DNA of 8,302 nucleotides from Lachnospiraceae bacterium (GTDB taxonomy: Bacteria > Bacillota > Clostridia > Lachnospirales > Lachnospiraceae), in the NCBI GenBank assembly GCA_009774615.1, contig VSOC01000002.1:1-8302 (forward strand), read 5' to 3'. The notes under the pieces were generated by a model. That model was not told the DNA's origin and made no database searches. It saw nothing but the letters and a program-made list of their open reading frames with translations. The first letter of the stretch is position 1. Each line of letters opens with the position of its first letter. The position numbers and the translations under genes are program-made. Of this stretch, positions 1-5,501 are shown piece after piece.

Positions 1-189
1 AATCCATAGAGGGATAATAATGCAAAAATATTCCAAATGGTTCAGGTAACTGGCGAAAGTCATGCTCAGGGTGCAAAATTTTTGTATGGAAAAATATGGA
101 AATTATGAGAGCGGAAGTATATATTGTAAAAGGGCATCCTTCCTTACTAAGAGTCTAACCGCCCCCCTTCTAAACACCATCGGAAAAAA
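1..189. other. Non-coding region upstream of nifJ, nothing recognised
   Basis: No convincing gene is visible on either strand. A 67-codon open frame (62-265) lacks a ribosome binding site and runs through the nifJ promoter, so I do not call it. A four-base-pair GNRA-type mini-hairpin (TGGC-GAAA-GTCA, about 51-62) and a near-repeated TATGGAAA at 85-104 are present, but I cannot match the stretch to any known riboswitch or small RNA. It could be the 3' flank of a gene left of the window. Confidence 0.5.
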
Positions 190-211
190 GTTTACAAAAA
201 GTTTACGAAAA
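190..211 (+). repeat. 11-bp tandem repeat, two copies, upstream of nifJ promoter
   Basis: GTTTACAAAAA (190-200) is followed directly by GTTTACGAAAA (201-211), with one mismatch. The 11-bp period is close to one helical turn, so both copies face the same side of the DNA. They lie about 60-85 bases upstream of the predicted transcription start, farther out than a classical UP element. They may be a bound or bent upstream activating region; chance in AT-rich DNA is also possible. Confidence 0.4.
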
Positions 212-237
212 ATCTATTGTATTTTTTGCCATAATTG

Positions 238-266
238 TTTGCATTTTATCAATTTCTTGTTATAAT
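238..266 (+). promoter_or_regulatory. Sigma-A promoter of nifJ with extended -10
   Basis: The -10 is a perfect TATAAT at 261-266, preceded by TG at 258-259, giving the extended TGnTATAAT form. A partial -35, TTTGCA (238-243, four of six matches), sits 17 bases upstream. Transcription would start near 273, leaving a leader of about 78 bases. A perfect extended -10 fits the high expression expected of a central metabolic enzyme. It is the best promoter in the region and on the correct strand. Confidence 0.75.
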
Positions 267-274
267 AATAAACA
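257..274. promoter_or_regulatory. Rex-like operator candidate over the -10 of nifJ
   Basis: TTGTTA (257-262), six bases, then TAAACA (269-274) resembles the Rex consensus TTGTTA-N6-TAACAA. The left half is perfect and the right half has two mismatches. The position over the -10 would suit repression by the NADH/NAD-sensing factor Rex, which controls fermentation genes in many Clostridia. The match is partly forced by the AT-rich -10 itself, so this is a candidate only. Confidence 0.3.
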
Positions 275-282
275 GGTCAGTA

Positions 283-298
283 TTCCTGAATACAGGAA
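283..298 (+). promoter_or_regulatory. Perfect 6-bp inverted repeat in the nifJ leader
   Basis: TTCCTG (283-288), AATA, CAGGAA (293-298) form a perfect inverted repeat starting about ten bases after the predicted transcription start. It has no U-tract, so it is not a terminator. It could be a repressor operator in the early transcribed region, or a short 5' hairpin protecting the nifJ mRNA from degradation. The sequence does not decide between these. Confidence 0.45.
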
Positions 299-300
299 AG

Positions 301-326
301 CTATACTATCTATACTAATCTATACA
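301..326 (+). repeat. Three CTATAC direct repeats in the nifJ leader
   Basis: CTATACT (301-307), CTATACT (310-316) and CTATACA (320-326) recur with 9- and 10-base periods, immediately before the ribosome binding site. The resulting leader is unstructured and pyrimidine/A rich, which could favour ribosome loading. Each TATACT is also a weak -10-like hexamer. I know of no protein that binds this motif. Confidence 0.45.
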
Positions 327-350
327 TTTTTATGTAGGAGGAAAGTAAAA

Positions 351-3300
351 ATGGCAAGAAAAATGAAAACCATGGATGGCAACCAGGCTGCTTCCCACGC
401 TTCTTATGCGTACACAGATGTAGCTGCTATCTACCCCATCACCCCGTCTTCCGTTATGGCTGAGCATACGGACGAGTGGGCGACCGACGGAAGAACCAAT
501 ATTTTCGGACGCACCGTACAGGTTACGGAGATGCAGTCTGAGGCAGGTGCTGCTGGTGCGGTTCACGGCTCTTTAGCTGCCGGTGCATTGACCACCACCT
601 ATACCGCTTCTCAGGGCTTACTGCTGATGATTCCCAACCTGTATAAGATTGCCGGTGAGCAGCTTCCGGGTGTAGTTAATGTATCTGCACGTGCGATTGC
701 TTCCCACGCATTATCGATTTTCGGCGATCACTCCGACGTATATGCCTGCCGTCAGACCGGCTGTGCTATGCTGTGTGAATCCAGCGTGCAGGAAGTTATG
801 GATTTAACTCCTGTTGCTCACTGTGCAGCAATTAAGGGCAAGGTTCCTTTCATCAACTTCTTTGATGGTTTCCGTACCTCCCATGAGATTCAGAAGATTG
901 AAACCTGGGATTATGAGGACTTAAAGGATATGGTGGATATGGATGCTGTTGACGCTTTCCGCGCAAACGCTTTAAATCCAAACCATCCATGCCAGAGAGG
1001 TTCCGCACAGAACCCGGATATTTTCTTCCAGGCAAGAGAAGCCTGCAACCCGTATTATAACGCCCTTCCAGCGATTGTTCAGGAATATATGGACAAGGTG
1101 AATGCCAAGATCGGCACCGATTATAAGCTGTTTAACTACTACGGCGCTGCGGATGCAGAGCATGTTATCGTAGCTATGGGTTCTGTAAATGATACGATTG
1201 AAGAAACCGTTGACTACATGGTGAAGACCACCGGCGCAAAGGTCGGCGTAGTTAAGGTTCGCCTGTACCGTCCATTCAGTGCAGAAGCTCTGATCAATGC
1301 TATCCCGGATTCTGTTAAGAAGATCACCGTATTAGACCGGACGAAAGAGCCTGGTTCTTTAGGCGAGCCGTTATACCTGGATGTAGTAGCTGCCTTAAAG
1401 GGAACCAAGTTTGACGCTGTTCCTGTATTTACCGGCCGCTACGGCTTAGGTTCTAAGGATACCACACCTGCACAGATCGTTGCTGTTTATGAGAACAACG
1501 ACAAGAAGCAGTTCACCTTAGGTATCGAGGATGATGTTACCAACCTTTCCTTACCGTTAGGCGCTCCGATAGTAACCACACCGGAGGGAACCACCAACTG
1601 TAAGTTCTGGGGTCTGGGCGCAGACGGTACAGTAGGCGCGAATAAGAACTCCATTAAGATCATCGGTGACAATACGGATATGTACGCACAGGCTTACTTT
1701 GATTATGACTCGAAGAAGTCCGGCGGTGTTACCATGTCCCATTTACGTTTTGGTCATACGCCGATTAAGTCCACCTATTTAATCAAACAGGCGAACTTCG
1801 TAGCCTGCCATAATCCTGCCTATGTGCGCAAGTACAACATGGTTCAGGAACTGGTTGACGGCGGAACCTTCCTGTTAAACTGCCCATGGTCTGACGCTGA
1901 ACTGGACGAGCATTTACCAGGACAGATGAAGAAATTCATTGCAGATCACAAGATTAAGTTCTACACCATCGACGGTGTGAAGATTGGTATTGAAACCGGC
2001 ATGGGCCCGACAAGAATTAATACCATTTTACAGTCTGCATTCTTTGAACTGACCGGCATTATCCCGGCAGAGAAGGCTAACCAGCTGATGAAGGATGCTG
2101 CACAGAAGACCTACGGCCGCAAGGGTCAGGACGTTGTAGAGAAGAACTGGGCAGCTATCGATGCAGGCGCGAAGAACATTCACGCAGTAGAGGTTCCGGC
2201 AAGCTGGGCAAGCTGCGAGGATGAAGGTCTGGATTACAAGGTAGTTACCGAGGGAAGAAAAGACGTTGTTGATTTCGTTAATAACGTTCAGACCAAGGTT
2301 TCCGCACAGGAAGGAAATACACTGCCTGTATCCGCATTTAACGATTATGTAGACGGAACAACCCCGTCCGGCTCCTCCGCATACGAGAAGCGCGGTATTG
2401 CGGTTAATGTTCCGGTTTGGAATCCTGATAATTGTATCCAGTGTAATTTCTGTGCTTATGTCTGCCCGCACGCAGTTATCCGTCCGGTTGCTATGACCGC
2501 TGACGAGGCTGCAAAGGCTCCAGAAGGCATGAAGATGAAAGATATGACGGGTATGCCAGGCTACAAGTTTGCCATGACCGTTTCCGCACTTGACTGTACG
2601 GGCTGCGGTTCCTGTGCAAATGTCTGCCCGGGCATGAAGGGCAACAAGGCTCTGACCATGGAGAAGCTTGCTGAGAATTTAGACGAGCAGGGCATCTTTG
2701 ATTTTGGACAGACCTTACCGATTAAAGAAGACGTTATTGCTAAGTTTAAGGCAACCACCGTTAAAGGTTCTCAGTTCAAGCAGCCGCTCTTAGAGTTCTC
2801 CGGCGCTTGTGCAGGCTGTGGTGAAACACCTTATGCGAAGTTAATTACCCAGTTATTCGGCGACAGAATGTATATTGCCAATGCAACCGGATGTTCCTCT
2901 ATCTGGGGCAACTCCTCACCGTCCACGCCTTACACCGTAAACGCAAAGGGACAGGGCCCGGCATGGTGTAACTCCTTATTCGAGGACAATGCTGAGTTTG
3001 GTTATGGTATGCTTCTTGCACAGAACGCTATCCGTGACGGCTTAAAGGCTAAGGTTGAGGCTGTAGCTGCTTCCGACAAGGCTTCCGATGAAGTGAAGGC
3101 AGCATGTAAGGAATGGCTGGATACCTTTGGCTGCGGCGCAACCAACGGCGACGCTGCCGATAAGTTAGTTGCTGCATTAGACGGCTGTGACTGCCCGACC
3201 TGCCAGGAAATCGTTAAGAGCAAAGATTTCTTAGCGAAGAAGTCCCAGTGGGTATTCGGCGGTGACGGATGGGCATATGATATCGGTTTTGGCGGCGTAG

Positions 3301-3890
3301 ACCATGTTCTGGCATCCGGCAAGGATATCAACGTAATGGTTTATGATACGGAAGTTTATTCCAATACCGGCGGTCAGTCCTCCAAGGCTACCCCAACCGG
3401 TGCTGTGGCACAGTTTGCTGCAGGCGGCAAGGATGTAAAGAAGAAAGACTTGGCTTCCATCGCTATGAGCTACGGCTATGTTTATGTGGCACAGATTTCC
3501 ATGGGTGCTGACTATGCACAGACCGTTAAGGCTATCGCAGAGGCAGAGGCTTATCCGGGACCATCCTTAATCATCGCTTATGCTCCATGTATCAACCATG
3601 GTATTAAGAAGGGTATGGCTAAGGCACAGACCGAAGAAAAGCTGGCTGTTGAGTGCGGTTACTGGCATCTGTTTAGGTTCAATCCGGCTGCAGAGAACAA
3701 GTTCTCCTTAGACAGCAAAGAGCCGAAGATGGAAGGCTATCAGGATTACCTGAAGGGTGAGGTTCGTTACCTGTCCCTGTCCATGAAGAATCCTGAAAGA
3801 GCAGCTACCCTGTTCGCAAAGAACGAGGCAGAATCCAAGGCGAGATATGCTTATCTGAAGAAGCTGGTGGATCTGTATAAGGCAGACTAA
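351..3890 (+). CDS. nifJ: Pyruvate:ferredoxin (flavodoxin) oxidoreductase, single-chain
   Basis: Cytoplasmic enzyme oxidising pyruvate with CoA to acetyl-CoA and CO2 while reducing ferredoxin, the central step of clostridial fermentation. The 1179 residues match the single-chain homodimeric PFOR length without the C-terminal extension of Desulfovibrio africanus. YPITPSS (28-34, with T31), E64 and R114 fall at the D. africanus active-site positions. Two 4Fe-4S motifs, CxxCxxCxxxCP, lie at C695/698/701/705 and C749/752/755/759. The proximal cluster ligands appear to be C820, C823, C848 and C1080. The thiamine diphosphate motif starts at GDG 971-973 and includes N1005. AGGAGG at 336-341 sits nine bases before the ATG. 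Lysine is mostly AAG and codon use looks optimised, suggesting high expression. It is monocistronic, bounded by its own promoter and terminator. A Cys-rich segment at 946-951 (C, C, C) before the thiamine site is unusual. Confidence 0.97.
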   Translation: MARKMKTMDGNQAASHASYAYTDVAAIYPITPSSVMAEHTDEWATDGRTNIFGRTVQVTEMQSEAGAAGAVHGSLAAGALTTTYTASQGLLLMIPNLYKIAGEQLPGVVNVSARAIASHALSIFGDHSDVYACRQTGCAMLCESSVQEVMDLTPVAHCAAIKGKVPFINFFDGFRTSHEIQKIETWDYEDLKDMVDMDAVDAFRANALNPNHPCQRGSAQNPDIFFQAREACNPYYNALPAIVQEYMDKVNAKIGTDYKLFNYYGAADAEHVIVAMGSVNDTIEETVDYMVKTTGAKVGVVKVRLYRPFSAEALINAIPDSVKKITVLDRTKEPGSLGEPLYLDVVAALKGTKFDAVPVFTGRYGLGSKDTTPAQIVAVYENNDKKQFTLGIEDDVTNLSLPLGAPIVTTPEGTTNCKFWGLGADGTVGANKNSIKIIGDNTDMYAQAYFDYDSKKSGGVTMSHLRFGHTPIKSTYLIKQANFVACHNPAYVRKYNMVQELVDGGTFLLNCPWSDAELDEHLPGQMKKFIADHKIKFYTIDGVKIGIETGMGPTRINTILQSAFFELTGIIPAEKANQLMKDAAQKTYGRKGQDVVEKNWAAIDAGAKNIHAVEVPASWASCEDEGLDYKVVTEGRKDVVDFVNNVQTKVSAQEGNTLPVSAFNDYVDGTTPSGSSAYEKRGIAVNVPVWNPDNCIQCNFCAYVCPHAVIRPVAMTADEAAKAPEGMKMKDMTGMPGYKFAMTVSALDCTGCGSCANVCPGMKGNKALTMEKLAENLDEQGIFDFGQTLPIKEDVIAKFKATTVKGSQFKQPLLEFSGACAGCGETPYAKLITQLFGDRMYIANATGCSSIWGNSSPSTPYTVNAKGQGPAWCNSLFEDNAEFGYGMLLAQNAIRDGLKAKVEAVAASDKASDEVKAACKEWLDTFGCGATNGDAADKLVAALDGCDCPTCQEIVKSKDFLAKKSQWVFGGDGWAYDIGFGGVDHVLASGKDINVMVYDTEVYSNTGGQSSKATPTGAVAQFAAGGKDVKKKDLASIAMSYGYVYVAQISMGADYAQTVKAIAEAEAYPGPSLIIAYAPCINHGIKKGMAKAQTEEKLAVECGYWHLFRFNPAAENKFSLDSKEPKMEGYQDYLKGEVRYLSLSMKNPERAATLFAKNEAESKARYAYLKKLVDLYKAD

Positions 3891-3940
3891 GGATTGGCTT
3901 TGATGAGATGAAGTCCGCAAAGATGGATGAAGAATAAAGA

Positions 3941-3983
3941 AAATCTTAAGAAACCGGATATTGACATCCGGTTTCTTTTTTGA
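3941..3983 (+). repeat. Terminator-type repeat, copy A
   Basis: This 43-base block, containing the nifJ terminator, matches 8179-8221 at 39 of 43 positions. Two of the four differences (G to A at 3956 and C to T at 3969, relative to copy B) form one compensatory base pair in the stem. Loop bases TTGAC and the flank AAATCTTA are conserved, which stem constraint alone would not require. It is either a dispersed terminator family or a duplicated end of a transcription unit. Confidence 0.8.
3948..3981 (+). terminator. Intrinsic terminator of nifJ
   Basis: A perfect 12-bp stem pairs AAGAAACCGGAT (3948-3959) with ATCCGGTTTCTT (3966-3977) around a six-base loop (ATTGAC), with a run of six T at 3976-3981. 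It lies 57 bases after the nifJ stop codon, so nifJ is transcribed alone. The reverse strand has only a weak U-tract, so termination is mainly in the + direction. Confidence 0.93.
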
Positions 3984-3989
3984 TAGCAT
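3961..3989 (+). promoter_or_regulatory. Candidate promoter of gntR operon overlapping the nifJ terminator
   Basis: A consensus -35 TTGACA (3961-3966) is formed by the terminator loop and first base of the right arm. Exactly 17 bases on lies TAGCAT (3984-3989, four of six matches to TATAAT), preceded by TGA, giving an extended -10. No better promoter is visible before gntR. Transcription would start near 3996, leaving a leader of about 206 bases. The -35 may be fortuitous because it also occurs in the second terminator copy, where no good -10 follows. Confidence 0.55.
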
Positions 3990-3991
3990 AA

Positions 3992-4014
3992 CTGTATTAA
4001 GAGTGTTAGTACAG
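3992..4014. promoter_or_regulatory. Inverted repeat at the predicted start of gntR transcription
   Basis: CTGTA (3992-3996) and TACAG (4010-4014) are perfect inverted half-sites separated by 13 bases, immediately after the candidate -10. GntR-family repressors bind short inverted repeats near their own promoters, so this is a reasonable place for autoregulation. ACTGT/ACAGT arms also occur at 7700-7723 with closer spacing. The arms are short, so chance is a real alternative. Confidence 0.3.
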
Positions 4015-4097
4015 ATAAAGTGATTCATACAGTTGAAATCAACCATGGAATGGATGGCGCGGAGGTGCTGTTAAAATCCATGGGAGTTTGGGTGAAG
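4015..4097 (+). other. Leader of the gntR operon, non-coding
   Basis: The stretch lies between the candidate promoter and the tandem repeat, with no gene. GTTGA-AA-TCAAC (4032-4043) is a compact palindrome with 5-bp arms. CCATGG occurs at 4043-4048 and 4078-4083, and ATGGAT (4050-4055) can pair with ATCCAT (4076-4081), so alternative leader foldings are possible. Two nine-codon open frames starting at 4045 and 4080 have no well-placed ribosome binding site and are not called. Confidence 0.35.
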
Positions 4098-4151
4098 CTG
4101 GTGAAGTGAGCAAAACTGGTAAAGTGAGCAAAACTGGTAAAGTGAGCAATT
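4098..4151 (+). repeat. 18-bp tandem repeat, three copies, upstream of gntR
   Basis: The unit CTGGTAAAGTGAGCAAAA occurs at 4098-4115 (one mismatch), 4116-4133 (exact) and 4134-4151 (last two bases TT). Degenerate partial units flank it: GGGTGAAG before and CTGGCAAA after. The array ends 50 bases before the gntR start and lies in its probable 5' leader. The unit has no internal dyad, and 18 bp is not a whole number of helical turns. Recent slippage expansion is likely, with copy number probably varying between strains. A regulatory role is unproven. Confidence 0.9.
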
Positions 4152-4201
4152 CTGGCAAATCTGTACGGCTCTGAAAAGAGAAAGAAAGGAGGAATGTTTT
4201 A

Positions 4202-4609
4202 ATGATTGTTCTGGATTATAAAGACCGACGGCCTTTGTATGAGCAGGTGGTGGAGCGGTTTAAGGAGCTGATTATTAAAGGGATTCTGCCCGAGGATATG
4301 CAGATGCCTTCTGTCCGAACCCAGGCCATGCAGCTTTCCATTAACCCGAATACGATACAGCGGGCCTACAGTGAACTTGAACGGCAGGGATTTATCTATT
4401 CAGTTAAGGGAAAGGGGAGTTTTGTGGCGAATATCGGCAGTTTTTTGGATGGGAAGAAAGAACAGTGGCGACAGGGCATGAACAGCATGATTGTGGAAGG
4501 CTATGCCATAGGCATTTCCCGGAAAGAGATGGAAGAGATGGTGGCAGGCGGGGAGAGGCAGCATGTTGCGGGACGACTTGATGAAAGGGGGATGAGCAGA
4601 CATGATTAA
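4202..4609 (+). CDS. GntR-family transcriptional regulator, YtrA subfamily
   Basis: A 135-residue DNA-binding repressor candidate. Residues 1-75 form a winged helix-turn-helix: PLYEQVVERF opens helix 1, MPSVR (35-39) is the family signature, NPNTIQRAYSELERQG (48-63) is the recognition helix, and YSVKGKGSFV (66-75) is the wing. The short helical tail (about 82-115) is typical of YtrA-type dimerisation and too small for the ligand domains of FadR or HutC types. AGGAGG at 4187-4192 lies nine bases before the ATG. The last eight bases overlap the ABC ATPase start, so translation is coupled. YtrA proteins usually repress their own operon and are relieved by the transported compound or envelope stress; that is inference here. 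The final 18 residues look poorly conserved and overlap the next gene's ribosome binding site. Confidence 0.93.
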   Translation: MIVLDYKDRRPLYEQVVERFKELIIKGILPEDMQMPSVRTQAMQLSINPNTIQRAYSELERQGFIYSVKGKGSFVANIGSFLDGKKEQWRQGMNSMIVEGYAIGISRKEMEEMVAGGERQHVAGRLDERGMSRHD

Positions 4610-5501
4610 GGCAGAAAACCTGACGAAACGTTTTGATGATATTGTTGCCGTGGATCATATTACGGCGGAGATTAAGGAAGGCTGTGTGTTCGGTCTGATT
4701 GGGACGAACGGTTCGGGAAAGAGTACCTTTCTTCGGATGGCGAGCGGGATTTTAAAGCCGGATGAAGGCTCGATTACGATTGACGGGGAGGAGATCTGGG
4801 AAAATCCTTCGGTGAAGGCGAGGTATTTTTATATTTCGGATGACCAGCATTTCTTTCCCAACAGCACGCCCCAGGAGTTAATGCAGTTTTACCGCTGCAT
4901 CTATCCTGCTTTTGACGAGAAAAGGTTTTATTCTCTTTTGGAGAATTTCGGGTTAAAAAAGGATCGCAAGATTAATACCTTTTCTAAGGGCATGAAAAAG
5001 CAGGTTTCGGTCATCTGCGGGATTTGTGCGGGGACGGATTATATTTTCTGTGACGAAACCTTTGACGGGCTGGACCCGGTGATGCGCCAGACGGTAAAGA
5101 GCCTGTTTGCAAGAGATATGGAGGAACGGAATCTGACACCGATTATTGCCTCCCACAACCTGCGGGAACTGGAGGATATCTGCGACCATGTGGGTCTTCT
5201 GCACCGGGGCGGAATCCTGCTTTCCCGGGAACTTGACGATATGAAATTAAATATTCACAAGATCCAGTGCGTGTTAAAACCAGGGATTACGCCAAAGGAT
5301 ATTGTACAGCTGGATATCGTCAAGCAGGAGCAGGTGGGAAGCCTGTACACCCTGACGGTGCGGGGAAACCAGGAGGAGATTATGCGCTCGATGGAACTGG
5401 CTGAACCGGTATTTTATGAGTTAATTCCTTTATCCCTGGAAGAAATCTTTATCAGTGAAACGGAGGTGGCAGGTTATGACATCAAAGCACTTATACTTTA
5501 A
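4602..5501 (+). CDS. ABC transporter ATP-binding protein
   Basis: The 299-residue cytoplasmic ATPase should power the permease encoded next. Walker A is GTNGSGKST (34-42). The Q-loop region is SDDQHF (79-84). The signature is degenerate, FSKGM (127-131) in place of LSGGQ, as often seen in YtrB-like proteins. Walker B is YIFCDE (147-152), the D-loop GLDP (156-159) and the switch histidine H185. Residues 215-299 form the C-terminal extension common in ABC-2 exporter ATPases. The ATG overlaps the gntR end by eight bases, with a GGGGG ribosome binding site at 4587-4591. The stop lies 26 bases inside the permease gene. The nucleotide-binding site appears intact. With no binding-protein gene nearby, an exporter is more likely than an importer; the substrate is unknown. 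Confidence 0.95.
   Translation: MIKAENLTKRFDDIVAVDHITAEIKEGCVFGLIGTNGSGKSTFLRMASGILKPDEGSITIDGEEIWENPSVKARYFYISDDQHFFPNSTPQELMQFYRCIYPAFDEKRFYSLLENFGLKKDRKINTFSKGMKKQVSVICGICAGTDYIFCDETFDGLDPVMRQTVKSLFARDMEERNLTPIIASHNLRELEDICDHVGLLHRGGILLSRELDDMKLNIHKIQCVLKPGITPKDIVQLDIVKQEQVGSLYTLTVRGNQEEIMRSMELAEPVFYELIPLSLEEIFISETEVAGYDIKALIL

Noticed and set aside
45..130. Riboswitch upstream of nifJ
   Set aside because: A small GNRA hairpin is present, but I could not match the sequence to any conserved riboswitch core, and the nifJ promoter lies downstream of it, so it would not be in the nifJ mRNA.
62..265. 67-codon open frame upstream of nifJ
   Set aside because: It has no ribosome binding site, runs across the nifJ promoter including the -10, and its product resembles random AT-rich translation.
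2028..2471. 147-codon reverse-strand open frame inside nifJ
   Set aside because: It is a shadow of the strongly biased nifJ codon pattern. The nifJ frame is intact with all catalytic motifs, and no promoter or ribosome site supports the antisense frame.
4098..4151. CRISPR array
   Set aside because: The 18-bp units are contiguous without spacers, there are only three copies, and no cas gene is near.
4037..4174. Open frame through the 18-bp tandem repeat encoding a repeated VSKTGK-like peptide
   Set aside because: The 18-bp unit keeps this frame open by being a multiple of three, but there is no ATG or GTG start and no usable ribosome binding site; the only TTG (4088) has none at proper spacing.
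5455..5475. GTG start for the permease, 21 bases upstream of the chosen ATG
   Set aside because: The GGAGG ribosome binding site lies downstream of this GTG and is correctly spaced for ATG 5476.
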